Assembly: GCA_028293805.1 (NCBI GenBank)
Contig: JAQGOC010000325.1
Coordinates: 1-41,528, forward strand
Length of the DNA stretch: 41,528 nucleotides
From: Gammaproteobacteria bacterium
GTDB lineage: Bacteria; Pseudomonadota; Gammaproteobacteria; Steroidobacterales; Steroidobacteraceae
Direction: 5' to 3'
A program made the position numbers and the translations under genes. How positions within the stretch are numbered: the stretch's first letter is position 1; each line of letters begins with the position of its first letter. The notes beneath the pieces were generated by a model, which was not told the DNA's origin, searched no databases, and saw only the letters and a list, made by a program, of their open reading frames with translations. Of the stretch, positions 15,915-26,217 are shown piece by piece.

Positions 15915-16117
15915 TACTTCTTCTTCTTGGCGCCGGATCGCTTGGCCGCCCGGAAGGAAATCCCTGCCCGCATGGCCTTCTGCTGAACTGCAGCCGCAGT
16001 ACGCCCGAGCTTCTTGGCCACCTGGCCGGTCGGGGTTCCCGCTTTCGCGAGCGACTTGAGGGTTTTCAGCTCAGTGGAGCTCCAGGAGGAGCCATCATTC
16101 GGGGGACGCTTCGCCAT
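15914..16117 (-). CDS. Small SANT/Myb-like basic DNA-binding protein
   Basis: A 67-residue, strongly basic protein. The core SSWSSTELKTLKSLAKAGTPTGQVAKKLGRTAAAVQQKAMRAGI has the spacing of a SANT/Myb helix-turn-helix: a conserved Trp (W12) in helix 1 and the recognition-like helix RTAAAVQQKAMRAG. The tail AAKRSGAKKKK is Lys-rich and would contact DNA backbone. Such small proteins are common in proteobacteria and have no settled function; a nucleoid or regulatory role is inferred. GGAG lies nine bases before the ATG at 16117. It stands alone between a lipoprotein gene and a gene-poor stretch. Confidence 0.7.
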   Translation of the reverse strand: MAKRPPNDGSSWSSTELKTLKSLAKAGTPTGQVAKKLGRTAAAVQQKAMRAGISFRAAKRSGAKKKK

Positions 16118-17349
16118 TACTCGTTACTCCAAATACACCCAACCATAGGGTGGTTGCGGATAATACACGGATCGAGAACGAAAGGCGCGCCTAACATGGT
16201 GTATTGACATGTTGGAAAGACTTCGGGCGCCCCTGTCAGGGGTCAGATGTTGCCGGCGCAGGCCTTGGCGGCGCACGCCCACGGCGCCGCGGAGCGCCAA
16301 TTCCGTGACGGAGTACGCGTGTCAGGCATGGAAGTTGGTGAGACAGCCGCTGCTGTGAGCCACCGCTCACGCTGCAGCCTCGAAAAGGGCCGCGCCGACG
16401 GGCCAACTTGTAACTTTGTAAGTTTTGCAACTGGCCGCGCCGGCCCGGCGGAGCTTAAAAAAAAATATACAGACTCGCCAACGGGCGCCCGGCAGGACAC
16501 GCAGTCCCATGCCGGGCGCCGCTGCCGGGCGCCAAAGCGGCAAAACAGCGGGAAACGGCTGCCATGCGCTTCTGTCGGGTTGCCAGAGGGCCGCAACCCG
16601 GGTGCCCGCACTCATTTGCAGTCTGGAGGCGGTAGCCGTTGCGTTTACATTGCAGACACGCCCGGGGGATGGAAGGTTCCCGCCATACCCACAGGTTGTC
16701 GACGTGTTGCCGCAGACAGCCACCCGAGTCGGGCCAGTCGCGAACCGCCCTGCGGGGCCGGCCGTTATGCGAGCGGCCCTGCAGCAACGTGGGCACCTAC
16801 AAGGCCCGCCCCGGCACCGATCACGAATACGATGCGGTCGGGTGGTCAGAAACGGCTCCGCTGCGAAGTTGCGAATTGTGAATTGTGAATTGTGAATTTT
16901 CGCGGTCATCAGCACCGGAGAGTCAACGGGCGATCGATGGGCCGCCTATGCACGTAAAGACGCCGGTGCGGATGCCGCCGAAGCTGACACCCACGAGCAA
17001 CAAAGCCGGCAGCGCCGCAACAAACCGACTCGAAACAGCCCGAAAGCCCTGGGAGAGCTCGGTCGCGCAGGCGCGACGGCGGCCCCAACATCAGCGCCAC
17101 ACGCATCAGCAGCGAAGCCACGGGCTGCGTCCAGCTCCGCCAAGGAGCATCACGATCCCCTCCTGCGAGAAAACGCGCCTCGGGCCATGGCGCGCATGGG
17201 TTCGTACCGGCTGCGAAGCTGCGGCTCCTGCAGGCGATGTCGCCAGCACCCCGAGCGCGCGGATGAGACCGAGGAAGATGTGTGTTGAAGCACGCGAAGT
17301 TGATGCGCGTGATATCGAGCGCACCGAAACGCGTGCCTGCGTGCGTACG
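16118..17349. other. Gene-poor stretch without a convincing coding region
   Basis: About 1.2 kb between the SANT-like gene and the hydratase gene. Open frames exist on both strands but are rich in Arg, Pro and Cys, overlap each other and show no family motif. Seen here are an inverted pair ACATG-N9-CATGT (16195-16213), a CCCCT/AGGGG stem near 16231-16242, repeated GCCGGGCGCC-type GC-rich inverted and direct repeats (about 16490-16543), an A9 tract near 16460, and a heptamer tandem repeat (16873-16898). It may hold an untranslated RNA or decayed genes; I cannot tell which. Confidence 0.5.
16873..16898. repeat. Tandem heptamer repeat (GAATTGT), 3.7 copies
   Basis: Three exact head-to-tail copies of GAATTGT followed by GAATT. 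The A/T content stands out against the surrounding DNA of about 65% G+C. Each junction contains the half-palindrome AATT. Confidence 0.85.
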
Positions 17350-18159
17350 TTAAGTGCGGATGCCCTTTACGGCCGGAACCGACTTGCATAGAAGTTCGGC
17401 GACTCCATCGAACCTCACGCGCGCGCTCTGCCCGCTGCGGATAGCGTGGATCCCGGTCGTAGCCCCGGTCGATATGACATAACCCGCCTTCAGCGGCAGG
17501 CCGCGACGAGCGCAACGCCCCAGCGCGAACGCCAATCCGGCAAGCGGGCCGCCCGGCAGCGACAGGGCCCCGCCGCGCCCTGCCGAAACCTCCTCGACCA
17601 AGACCTCGCAGGTGAGCGATTCGAGGGCTCGTGCGCGCCAGTCGGGAATTGCTGGTCCGAGCAACAGCCCGGCGTTGTTGCCGAAGTCGGAAACCACGAC
17701 CACGGGTCCCAGCTCGCTGATGGAGGCGAGCGGACTACCCAGGATCTCTATGCCCACGTGCAGAGCCGCTACCAGCTGCGCCGCCTCGGTACGGGTCCAG
17801 TGGGTTTTGTCAGCTTGCGCATCGGCCGCGAGACGAAACACGAATTCCGCCTCGATGGCGGCGAATCCGCCGGTAAACGCCGGAAACTCGACGAGTTGCC
17901 CGGGCGGCGCGAGCCGGATCGCGCGCCGGAAAATCGGCCCCACGAACCGATCCTCCCCAACCCGCTCGAGCCAGGGCGGCCCGATGCGCCCCACTTTCCA
18001 CCCTGCGACATTGTCGGGCCAGAGCGCGATGGCCCGATCCTGATAAGCGTAGGCGGCATTGAGGGTCGATGGGACCCTGCCCGGGAAATCGGTCAACGCC
18101 GCGGCGTCGAGCCGCGCACGGACGAATTGCTCGGCAACTGCGTCACTGTCCATGCGCAT
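17350..18159 (-). CDS. 2-keto-4-pentenoate hydratase/fumarylacetoacetase-fold protein
   Basis: A 269-residue member of the 2-oxopent-4-enoate hydratase family (MhpD, DmpE, XylJ). Family markers are WKVG near residue 54, EAEFVFRLA, HVGIEILGSPLAS, SDFGNNAGLLLG and STGATTGI at the C-terminal end. MhpD-type enzymes hydrate 2-hydroxypenta-2,4-dienoate in meta-cleavage of catechols; 4-oxalocrotonate decarboxylases share the fold, and this sequence cannot separate the two roles. The start may be the ATG at 18159 or the second ATG at 18153, which has AGGA at better spacing. No other meta-cleavage gene is in the window, so its pathway is open. It lies downstream of ahcY but behind a strong hairpin. 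Confidence 0.8.
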   Translation of the reverse strand: MRMDSDAVAEQFVRARLDAAALTDFPGRVPSTLNAAYAYQDRAIALWPDNVAGWKVGRIGPPWLERVGEDRFVGPIFRRAIRLAPPGQLVEFPAFTGGFAAIEAEFVFRLAADAQADKTHWTRTEAAQLVAALHVGIEILGSPLASISELGPVVVVSDFGNNAGLLLGPAIPDWRARALESLTCEVLVEEVSAGRGGALSLPGGPLAGLAFALGRCARRGLPLKAGYVISTGATTGIHAIRSGQSARVRFDGVAELLCKSVPAVKGIRT

Positions 18160-18259
18160 GTCCTGTAAGGGAAACCGGTGTCATTTACAATCCGGCGCCG
18201 GCGACGAGTCCTGGTCCAGCGGGGTTGCGGCCCCGCTCCTGCGCGTCGGGAGCGGAAAA

Positions 18260-18291
18260 CCGCGCAGCGGCCCGGCCGGGCCGCTGCGCGG
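18260..18291 (-). terminator. Terminator hairpin of ahcY: 32-bp perfect palindrome
   Basis: Arms of 16 bp (CCGCGCAGCGGCCCGG and its exact complement) meet with no spacer, six bases after the ahcY stop. Read leftward it is followed by TTTTCC. A hairpin with a 4-base loop would have 14 G/C-rich pairs, fitting an intrinsic terminator, although the T-run is short. Confidence 0.7.
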
Positions 18292-18297
18292 CTCAAC

Positions 18298-19731
18298 TCA
18301 GTACCGGTAGTGGTCCGGCTTGTAAGGTCCGGCCTTGCCGACGCCGATATAGCCCGCCTGTGTGTCGGTGAGGACGGTGAGCTCGGCATTGAGCTTCGCC
18401 AGCTGCAGCCGCGCCACCTTCTCGTCGAGGTGCTTCGGCAGCACATACACGCCGATCGGATACTTCGAGGTATGGCTGAACAGCTCGATCTGCGCGATCG
18501 TCTGATTGGCAAAGCTCGAGCTCATCACGTAGCTCGGATGTCCGGTGCCACACCCCAGATTCACCAGCCGGCCTTCCGCCAGCAGAATCAGCCGCCGCCC
18601 ATCCGGGAAGATGATGTGGTCGACCTGCGGCTTGATGTTCTCCCACTTGTACTGCTTCAGGCTCGCCACATCGATCTCATTGTCGAAGTGCCCGATGTTG
18701 CAGACGATCGCATTGTTCTTCATGCGCTTCATGTGATCGTGCGTGATGACGTGGAAGTTGCCGGTGCAGGTGACGAAGATGTCCGCCTTGTCGGCGGCAT
18801 ACTCCATCGTCACGACGCGGTAACCTTCCATCGCCGCCTGCAACGCGCAAATCGGATCGATCTCGGTCACCCACACCTGCGCCGAGAGGGCACGCAGCGC
18901 CTGCGCGGAGCCTTTGCCCACGTCGCCGTAACCGGCCACGAGGGCCACCTTGCCGGCCACCATCACGTCGGTCGCGCGCTTGATGCCGTCCACGAGCGAC
19001 TCACGGCAGCCGTACAGATTGTCGAACTTGCTCTTGGTGACCGAGTCATTGACGTTGATGGCGGGGAAGGCCAGCTTGCCGTCCTTGGCCATCTGGTACA
19101 GGCGCTTCACGCCCGTGGTGGTCTCTTCCGTCACGCCCTTCACCTGCTTGAGCCGCGTGGAGTACCACTTCGGATCGGTCTTGAGCTTCGCCTTGATGGC
19201 GGCGAACAGTGCTTCCTCTTCCTCGCTCGTGGGTTTGGAAAGGACGCTCTGATCGGCTTCCGCGTTCGTGCCCAGATGCAGCAGCAGCGTAGCGTCGCCG
19301 CCGTCGTCGAGAATCATGTTGGTAAAGCCGCCGTCCGGCCATTCGAAGATCTTGTGCGTGTAATCCCAGTAGTCCACCAGGGATTCGCCTTTCCACGCGT
19401 ACACCGGCGTGCCGCGCACCGCAATCGCCGCGGCGGCGTGATCCTGTGTCGAGAAGATGTTGCACGAGGCCCAGCGCACCTGCGCTCCGAGTGCCTGCAG
19501 CGTTTCGATGAGCACGGCTGTCTGGATCGTCATGTGCAGCGAGCCGGTGATGCGCGCGCCCTTCAGCGGCTGCTGCGGGGCGAACTCGTCGCGGATCGCC
19601 ATGAGGCCGGGCATTTCCGTCTCGGCGATGAGGATTTCCTTGCGTCCCCAGTCGGCGAGCGCAAGATCCGCAACCTTGTAATCCACAGCTCCCGCGGTGG
19701 CACCCGCGGCCGTTTTCAATTTGGCGTTCAT
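18298..19731 (-). CDS. ahcY: S-adenosyl-L-homocysteine hydrolase
   Basis: A 477-residue NAD-dependent enzyme that splits SAH into adenosine and homocysteine and so removes the product inhibitor of methyltransferases. The N-terminus [16 protein letters not shown] and [21 protein letters not shown] are diagnostic. The NAD site is [17 protein letters not shown], catalytic segments [10 protein letters not shown]-like ([11 protein letters not shown]) and [15 protein letters not shown] are intact, and the C-terminal [21 protein letters not shown] with DHYRY end closes the neighbouring subunit's NAD pocket. GGAG is nine bases before the ATG. A SAH riboswitch in the leader (19771-19850) should raise expression when SAH builds up. 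The gene lies downstream of metK on the same strand. Confidence 0.98.
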   Translation of the reverse strand: MNAKLKTAAGATAGAVDYKVADLALADWGRKEILIAETEMPGLMAIRDEFAPQQPLKGARITGSLHMTIQTAVLIETLQALGAQVRWASCNIFSTQDHAAAAIAVRGTPVYAWKGESLVDYWDYTHKIFEWPDGGFTNMILDDGGDATLLLHLGTNAEADQSVLSKPTSEEEEALFAAIKAKLKTDPKWYSTRLKQVKGVTEETTTGVKRLYQMAKDGKLAFPAINVNDSVTKSKFDNLYGCRESLVDGIKRATDVMVAGKVALVAGYGDVGKGSAQALRALSAQVWVTEIDPICALQAAMEGYRVVTMEYAADKADIFVTCTGNFHVITHDHMKRMKNNAIVCNIGHFDNEIDVASLKQYKWENIKPQVDHIIFPDGRRLILLAEGRLVNLGCGTGHPSYVMSSSFANQTIAQIELFSHTSKYPIGVYVLPKHLDEKVARLQLAKLNAELTVLTDTQAGYIGVGKAGPYKPDHYRY

Positions 19732-19741
19732 ACTTAATTAC

Positions 19742-19753
19742 TCCGATATCGGA
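19742..19753 (-). promoter_or_regulatory. Palindrome covering the ahcY ribosome-binding site
   Basis: TCCGATATCGGA is a perfect 12-bp palindrome whose 3' arm carries the GGAG ribosome site of ahcY. A short TCCG/CGGA stem could mask that site and act as the expression platform of the upstream SAH riboswitch. The stem is only four pairs, so this is tentative. Confidence 0.35.
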
Positions 19754-19770
19754 AGCGAGCGCCGTGTTGG

Positions 19771-19850
19771 TTAAACACGCTGAAGCTTCTGAGCCTGGCA
19801 GGTGCGGCAAGATCGGATCTCACCCACCTGTCGCAGCGCTCCTCAGAAGC
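19771..19850 (-). ncRNA. SAH riboswitch in the ahcY leader
   Basis: Read leftward, the RNA starts GCTTCTGAG and ends CTCAGAAGC, a perfect 9-bp P1. Inside are the conserved GAGGAGCGCTGCGAC and CCAGGCTC blocks of SAH riboswitches. P2 is CAGGTG/CACCTG with an inner AGATC/GATCT stem. The downstream CAGCG (19778-19782) can pair with CGCTG in the conserved block to form the P4 pseudoknot. Known SAH riboswitches sit in front of ahcY and turn it on when SAH binds; position and motifs agree here. Confidence 0.92.
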
Positions 19851-19857
19851 CGAGCAT

Positions 19858-19881
19858 CGCCGCGTCACCTGTGACGCGGCG
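19858..19881 (-). repeat. Perfect 11-bp inverted repeat just upstream of the SAH riboswitch
   Basis: CGCCGCGTCAC and its exact complement are separated by two bases. In the leftward transcript this stem comes seven bases before the riboswitch P1. It may be a transcription-factor site, a protective 5' stem or a weak terminator of metK; it has no T-run. Confidence 0.5.
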
Positions 19882-19966
19882 TGATACTTGATCCATGCGC
19901 CGCAGCACAAGGACTTACCGGCATGGCGAGGACGCCGTTGCACGACGCCGCTGCGCCCATAGGCAT

Positions 19967-19988
19967 AGCCGGCGCTTGCGCACCGGCT
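19967..19988 (-). terminator. Weak hairpin after metK
   Basis: AGCCGG (19967-19972) and CCGGCT (19983-19988) can pair five bases after the metK stop, with further GC pairs inside. No T-run follows, so termination is uncertain. Confidence 0.3.
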
Positions 19989-19993
19989 GAAGA

Positions 19994-21166
19994 CTATGCC
20001 GCTCGAACCGATTTCCCTTCAGCGGCCAGCGCCGCCGCGCGATCTGTCCTCTCCCACGTGAACTCCGCCTCGTTGCGGCCGAAGTGTCCGTAGGCAGCCG
20101 TTTTCTGATAAATCGGCCGCACGAGATCGAGCATCTCGCGCAGACCGTAGGGCGTAAGGTCGAAGTGCTTGCGCACCAGCTGCGTCAGCCGGTCACGTGA
20201 CAAGCGGCTCGTGCCGAATGTCTCGACCATGATCGAGGTCGGTTCTGCCACGCCAATCGCGTACGAGACCTGCACTTCGCAACGTTCGGCAAGGCCGGCC
20301 GCCACGATATTCTTCGCTACGTAACGCGCCGCATAGGCGGCCGAGCGATCCACTTTCGATGGATCCTTGCCGGAGAACGCGCCGCCGCCGTGACGAGCGA
20401 ATCCGCCGTAGGTATCGACAATGATCTTGCGGCCGGTCAGCCCGCAATCGCCCACCGGACCCCCGACAACGAAACGTCCCGTCGGGTTGATGTGGTATTT
20501 GGTGCGCTTATCGATCCATTTTGCCGGCAGTACCGGCTTGAGAATCTCCTCGATCACCGCCTCGCGCAGCGCCTTGGTGGAGATGTCATCGCTGTGCTGG
20601 GTCGACAGTACGACGGCTTCCAGGCCCACCGGCTTGTCGTCCTCGTAGCGCAGAGTCACCTGGCTTTTCGCGTCCGGGCGCAGCCACTCCAGCTTGCCCG
20701 ACTTTCTCACCTGCGCCTGGCGCTTCACGAGCCGATGCGCCAGCGTGATGGCCGCAGGCATCAGGACGTCCGTCTCGTTCGTGGCGTAGCCGAACATGAG
20801 GCCCTGATCGCCGGCGCCCTGCTTGCGCTCGTCCTTGCGGTCCACGCCCTGTGCGATGTCGGGCGACTGCTTGCCGATGATGTTGACGACACCGCAGCTC
20901 CCCCCATCGAAACCCATATCGGAGGAGTTATAGCCGATGTCGAGCACGGTCTTGCGGACCAGCGCTTCCACGTCCACCCAGGCTGTCGTGGTCACCTCGC
21001 CCGCGACAACCACGACGCCGGTCTTGATCAGCGTCTCGCAGGCCACCCGGCCGCGCTTATCGTCCTTCAGGATGGCATCCAGCACGGCATCGGAAATCTG
21101 GTCCGCCACCTTGTCGGGGTGGCCCTCGGAGACGGACTCGGACGTAAACAGGAAGTTATTGGCCAT
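19994..21166 (-). CDS. metK: S-adenosylmethionine synthetase
   Basis: A 390-residue enzyme making SAM from methionine and [24 protein letters not shown] carries the ATP-binding His and Asp, [16 protein letters not shown] is the loop signature, and [19 protein letters not shown] the second signature with catalytic Lys. The family start [11 protein letters not shown] is the ATG at 21166; the frame runs upstream to 21265 without homology. It shares strand with ahcY (riboswitch-controlled) downstream and the ligM operon upstream, so SAM formation, SAH removal and adenosine salvage cluster together. A separate promoter candidate lies 100 bp upstream. I saw no SAM riboswitch in the leader. Confidence 0.97.
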   Translation of the reverse strand: MANNFLFTSESVSEGHPDKVADQISDAVLDAILKDDKRGRVACETLIKTGVVVVAGEVTTTAWVDVEALVRKTVLDIGYNSSDMGFDGGSCGVVNIIGKQSPDIAQGVDRKDERKQGAGDQGLMFGYATNETDVLMPAAITLAHRLVKRQAQVRKSGKLEWLRPDAKSQVTLRYEDDKPVGLEAVVLSTQHSDDISTKALREAVIEEILKPVLPAKWIDKRTKYHINPTGRFVVGGPVGDCGLTGRKIIVDTYGGFARHGGGAFSGKDPSKVDRSAAYAARYVAKNIVAAGLAERCEVQVSYAIGVAEPTSIMVETFGTSRLSRDRLTQLVRKHFDLTPYGLREMLDLVRPIYQKTAAYGHFGRNEAEFTWERTDRAAALAAEGKSVRAA

Positions 21167-21264
21167 TTGCTTGCGTTCCCGCCGAAAAGAAAGGTTCTGG
21201 GAAAAAGATAGTTTACCCGGTCGCCCGGAAGTGTGGGTGCCCGGAAGAGGGGTGGCGAACAGCA

Positions 21265-21292
21265 ATTATTGGACCCTCGACGGCCGACGCAA
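21265..21292 (-). promoter_or_regulatory. Candidate metK promoter
   Basis: Read leftward, TTGCGT (21287-21292) and AATAAT (21265-21270) are 16 bp apart, about 100 bp upstream of the metK ATG, in the 283-bp gap after ligM. The rest of that gap is GC-rich with short palindromes and no gene. Confidence 0.35.
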
Positions 21293-21400
21293 GGATCCTG
21301 TGACGGGCGACTCGCTTCCCGCGGGAGCGCCCCACTCGTCCGGCTGGGGCCCGGGCCCAGCGACCCTTTCGACGACCGGGGCGCAAGGGCCCTACCCCTC

Positions 21401-21413
21401 GCACCCCGGGTGC
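21401..21413 (-). terminator. Short GC stem downstream of ligM
   Basis: GCACCC and GGGTGC flank one C, about 37 bp after the ligM stop. It lacks a T-run; it could mark the end of the metF-pfkB-folD-ligM transcript but support is weak. Confidence 0.2.
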
Positions 21414-21449
21414 ATCCGGATTATCCGCTGGGCCGAAGCGGGCCGCGGC

Positions 21450-22865
<1,416 letters not shown>

Positions 22866-22885
22866 TCATGACACAAATGTTTCTA

Positions 22886-23839
22886 TTATCGGCCGGCGCC
22901 CGCGCCTGCGGTGTCTGAAGGTTTTGCGCCCGCCCGCATGAACGCCGCGGTGACCGCGTTGGCCAGCAGCATCGCGATCGTCATGGGGCCCAGGCCGCCC
23001 GGCACAGGCGTGATCCAGCCGGCCCGCCGGGCCGCCGGCTCGTACTCCACATCGCCCACGAGCTTCCCCGAGGCGATACGGTTGATTCCAACATCGAATA
23101 CCGCGGCGCCGGGCCGGACCCACTCGCCCGGGATGAAGCCCGCCTTGCCGACCGCCGCCACTACCAGCTCGGCGCGCTCGACTTCAGCCCGCAGGTCGCG
23201 CGTACCGGTATGGCACACCGTGACGGTCGCTCCGGCCAGCAGCAACTCGAGCGCCATCGGGCGGCCCACGATGTTGGACGCACCGACGACGGTTGCCCGC
23301 AGGCCGCGCAATGCAATGCCATATTCCTCGGCAAGGCGGATGACGCCCAATGGCGTGCAGGGCCGCAGCAGCGGGCGCTTCTGTGCGAGCAGGCCGGTGT
23401 TGAGCGGGTGAAACCCGTCGACGTCCTTCGCCGGATCGACCGCGTCCATCACGCGATTCGCGTCCATCCCCTTCGGTAAGGGCAACTGCACGAGAATGCC
23501 GTCGACGCGCTCGTCGAGATTCAGCGCGTGCACGAGCGCCAGCAGCTGCGCCTCGCTCGTCGTCGCTGGCAGATCCTGCGCAAAGGACTCGATGCCGGCT
23601 TCCGCACAAGACTTTCTCTTGCTCCGTACGTAAACCGAGGACGCGGCATCCTCGCCAACCTGTACCACGGCGAGGCCTGGGGGCCGGCCGAACCGGCTGG
23701 CAAATTCAAGCGCGCGCATCGCCACTGACTGGCGCACTTTCGCCGCGACGGCTTTGCCGTCCAGGATGATCGCGCCGCCGGGTGCGGGCGTAGGCCCAGC
23801 CGGACTTCGCGCCGCGCTGGAGGGTCTGTCGCCTGACAT
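22886..23839 (-). CDS. folD: Bifunctional methylene-THF dehydrogenase/methenyl-THF cyclohydrolase
   Basis: A 317-residue FolD that interconverts 5,10-methylene-, methenyl- and 10-formyl-THF with [13 protein letters not shown] carries the catalytic Lys; [29 protein letters not shown] (NADP site), FDVGINR and [11 protein letters not shown] are the family signatures. I start at the ATG at 23839 because GAGGTG lies six bases upstream; the ATG two codons earlier overlaps that site. About 25 extra residues, rich in Pro, Ser and Ala, precede the usual N-terminus. It follows the kinase gene by 10 nt and precedes ligM by 29 nt, so in this operon it probably works in the oxidative direction on C1 units delivered by LigM and MetF. 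Confidence 0.95.
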   Translation of the reverse strand: MSGDRPSSAARSPAGPTPAPGGAIILDGKAVAAKVRQSVAMRALEFASRFGRPPGLAVVQVGEDAASSVYVRSKRKSCAEAGIESFAQDLPATTSEAQLLALVHALNLDERVDGILVQLPLPKGMDANRVMDAVDPAKDVDGFHPLNTGLLAQKRPLLRPCTPLGVIRLAEEYGIALRGLRATVVGASNIVGRPMALELLLAGATVTVCHTGTRDLRAEVERAELVVAAVGKAGFIPGEWVRPGAAVFDVGINRIASGKLVGDVEYEPAARRAGWITPVPGGLGPMTIAMLLANAVTAAFMRAGAKPSDTAGAGAGR

Positions 23840-23849
23840 AGCCATCACC

Positions 23850-24779
23850 TCAAAACGCAGCGGCGAGGCGCTGTTTGAACTCAGCGGCCGTGAACGAGTG
23901 GTTCTGCGTTCCGAGCGATTCGATCTTGATCGCACCCATCAACGAGGCGATTCGCCCGGTGGCTTGCCAGTCCAGGCCGTGGAGCAGGCCGTGAATGAGA
24001 CCCGCGCGGTAAGCGTCGCCGCATCCGGTCGGATCGACGACCGCCTTCGGCTTGGCACACGGAATCTCGATCGGTCCGCCCTGCGTATGGATGGTAGACC
24101 CCTTGGCGCCGCGCGTGACGACGAGCGCCTGCACCCGCTGCGTGACATCCTGCTCTGTCCAGCCGGTTTTCTGTTGGATCATCTGCCATTCGTAGTCGTT
24201 CACCGCGAGCCACGTCGCCTGTTCCACGAAACGATGCAGATCCTTGCCGTCGAACATCGGCAGGCCCTGGCCCGGGTCGAAGATGAAAGGAATGCCGGCG
24301 GCGGCGAAACTTTCCGCATGCTGGACCATGCCGTCGCGGCCGTCCGGAGCCACGATGCCGATGGCAACATCCTGCGCGTCGGACACTTTGTTGAGATGTG
24401 ACAGCTGCATCGCCCCGGGATGGAAGGCGGTGATCTGGTTGTCGTCGAGGTCGGTGGTGATGAAGGCCTGCGCCGTGTGCTCAGATTCGATGACCTTGAC
24501 GTAATCGGCGGGAACGCCAGTCTTGTGCAGCCATTCGGCGTAGGAAGCGAAATCGCGCCCCACCGTGGCCATCGGATAGCCGGCATCGCCGAGGAGTTTC
24601 AGGTTGTACGCGATGTTGCCTGCGCAGCCGCCGAATTCCCGGCGCAGCTGCGGCACCAGGAATGAGACGTTCAGCATGTGGATCTTGTCGGGCAGGATGT
24701 GATTGCTGAAGCGGTCGCCGAAAACCATGATGGTGTCGAAGGCGACCGAACCGCAGATCAATGTTTTTTTCGTGGCCAA
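23850..24779 (-). CDS. PfkB-family kinase, probable adenosine kinase
   Basis: A 309-residue ribokinase-fold protein. [16 protein letters not shown] is the substrate-binding PfkB signature and [15 protein letters not shown] the ATP/anion-hole signature with catalytic D255. Bacterial adenosine kinases of proteobacteria have this N-terminus ([15 protein letters not shown]-like). Adenosine kinase would turn the adenosine made by AhcY into AMP and keep the SAH reaction moving; that fits its place between metF and folD in a C1/SAM block. A sugar or other nucleoside kinase cannot be excluded. Gaps of 16 nt to metF and 10 nt to folD show co-transcription. Confidence 0.82.
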   Translation of the reverse strand: MATKKTLICGSVAFDTIMVFGDRFSNHILPDKIHMLNVSFLVPQLRREFGGCAGNIAYNLKLLGDAGYPMATVGRDFASYAEWLHKTGVPADYVKVIESEHTAQAFITTDLDDNQITAFHPGAMQLSHLNKVSDAQDVAIGIVAPDGRDGMVQHAESFAAAGIPFIFDPGQGLPMFDGKDLHRFVEQATWLAVNDYEWQMIQQKTGWTEQDVTQRVQALVVTRGAKGSTIHTQGGPIEIPCAKPKAVVDPTGCGDAYRAGLIHGLLHGLDWQATGRIASLMGAIKIESLGTQNHSFTAAEFKQRLAAAF

Positions 24780-24795
24780 AGTGCTACCTGTCTGG

Positions 24796-25752
24796 TTAGG
24801 CGTCCATAACGAACTTGCCGCCGTCCGGGTTCACTTCGAAGTTTCCGTCAACCACCGCGCGCATCCAGCGCGCCGTGGCGGCTACTCCGCCAAACGAATA
24901 GAAATGCGGCTGGACGAGGCGGCTGCCGCTGTGCGCGGCCTGACCCCGGACGAGGCCGGCAAGCATCTCATCCGGAGTGGTCGCGAGTCGAGCCAGGTTG
25001 GCCATGGTCTTCAGGTTTCCCATGAGCGAGTTGAGCGAGGCGCCCACGCCGCAGGCCATCGCGAACTTGATGAGCTTCGGCAGGGGCGTGGGACCGGCGA
25101 TCCCGACGTGCACCGGCAGTGCGATCCCCTCGCGCGTGAGCTGCTGGCCCCAGGCCACGATGGTGTCCGGATTGAAGCCGAACTGGGTAACGATGTGGAC
25201 CTTGATTCCCGTCCTGCTGGCGAATTCCTGCTTGTGACGCAGCGCCGCCAGCAGCGTGCCGGGCCCGACCGCCTTGTGACCCTCCGGATGGCCGGCGACG
25301 CCAACGCGCTTGAGGCCCGCATTCTGCAGAGCGCCCGATTCGATGATGTCGAGTGTGCTCGTGAATTTTCCGAGCGGTTTCTCGAGGTCGCCGGCGACGA
25401 GCAGCACCTGCTCCACGCCCGCGTCGGTCAGTTCGCTCAGCGCACTCTTAAGGGCATGCTCGCTGGCGAGCCGTCGGGCCACGATATGCGGTGAGGCGCG
25501 CAAGCCGATCGCCTGGACTTTGATCGCAAGCTGCACCACTTCGGCCAGTGTCGCCTTGGGAGTATGCGCGACATAGACAGGAGTACCCGCCGGCAGCTTG
25601 TTGGCGAGCGTCAGCAGCATCTCTTCATCGTGCGTGGAGATCTCGGTGGAGGCTCCGTGTGCGAACTCGACAACCGCGCGCTTCAGATCGAAGCTTTGAG
25701 AGGATTCGTAGGCTGCGGACTCGTTGGTTTTCATGGTCTCGTTGGTTCTCAT
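24796..25752 (-). CDS. MetF-like 5,10-methylenetetrahydrofolate reductase (divergent)
   Basis: A 318-residue TIM-barrel protein. It aligns with MetF at VEFAHGASTEIS (the SFEFFPP region), LRASPHIVARR, LLVAGDLEKPLG, VGVAGHPEGHKA and VTQFGFNPDT, but is clearly off the E. coli type. In the SYK-6 strain a MetF gene lies beside ligM and is needed to oxidise 5-methyl-THF from aromatic demethylation; I infer the same role. The start is unclear: ATG at 25752 or at 25734, because the first 36 bases are a near-duplicate (MRTNET/MKTNES). It is the first gene of metF-pfkB-folD-ligM; its promoter must lie in the 465-bp gap before fdsD. Confidence 0.8.
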   Translation of the reverse strand: MRTNETMKTNESAAYESSQSFDLKRAVVEFAHGASTEISTHDEEMLLTLANKLPAGTPVYVAHTPKATLAEVVQLAIKVQAIGLRASPHIVARRLASEHALKSALSELTDAGVEQVLLVAGDLEKPLGKFTSTLDIIESGALQNAGLKRVGVAGHPEGHKAVGPGTLLAALRHKQEFASRTGIKVHIVTQFGFNPDTIVAWGQQLTREGIALPVHVGIAGPTPLPKLIKFAMACGVGASLNSLMGNLKTMANLARLATTPDEMLAGLVRGQAAHSGSRLVQPHFYSFGGVAATARWMRAVVDGNFEVNPDGGKFVMDA

Positions 25753-26217
25753 GTCGCGACTCGCTCAGGGTTTGCGCCGGGTCACGCCGAAGGTTTCGTC
25801 GTTGAACCACGGCCCGCTGTGTTTCTGCAAAGAAGCGGAGCGCTGGCGGTGTCGGCTTCAATAGCCCAGCTCGTGTGCCGCGCGCCTCGCGACGGCAGAT
25901 TTTTCGTTACAGGTGCTGAGGACCGCGCGGTACTTGCGGCGGTTGTCGTAGGGGCGAAACGGCGGGGAACGGCGGTCGGCCGCCCGGGGTCGTTCGGACC
26001 CTACCGGGCTTGAATCTGCGGCTGCCTGCTTTCCGGCAACGTCCACGAAGGCTCGTCCCCCATCCGGTTCAGGCGCGCACGGTAGCGAGTCCCCGCCCGG
26101 GGCGGAAATCGGAAGATGGGATGTGAGCTATAGGCGGCGCGAATGCGAGGTATCGACTTAGGCCGGCCGGCAAAGCTCTTTTGACGCCGCAGGAAAGAAG
26201 GATTGGCCCCCACCGGC
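25753..26217. other. Gap between metF and fdsD
   Basis: No gene is supported: small open frames here lack family features. It must contain the promoter of the metF-ligM operon and the end of the fds operon. The only clear structure is a GC-rich inverted repeat, CCGCCC-G-GGGCGG (26093-26105), about 115 bp after fdsD and without a T-run. No good -35/-10 pair stands out. Confidence 0.5.

Noticed and set aside
16885-17391. Open frame of 168 codons in the gene-poor stretch
   Set aside because: Composition is Arg/Pro/Thr-rich, it overlaps the end of the hydratase gene and other frames, and I see no motif or good ribosome site.
18178-19737. Long + strand open frame opposite ahcY
   Set aside because: ahcY on the minus strand is unmistakable; the + frame is a codon-bias artefact.
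21167-21449. SAM riboswitch ahead of metK
   Set aside because: I could not find the conserved stems of any SAM riboswitch class in this leader; only short GC palindromes are visible.
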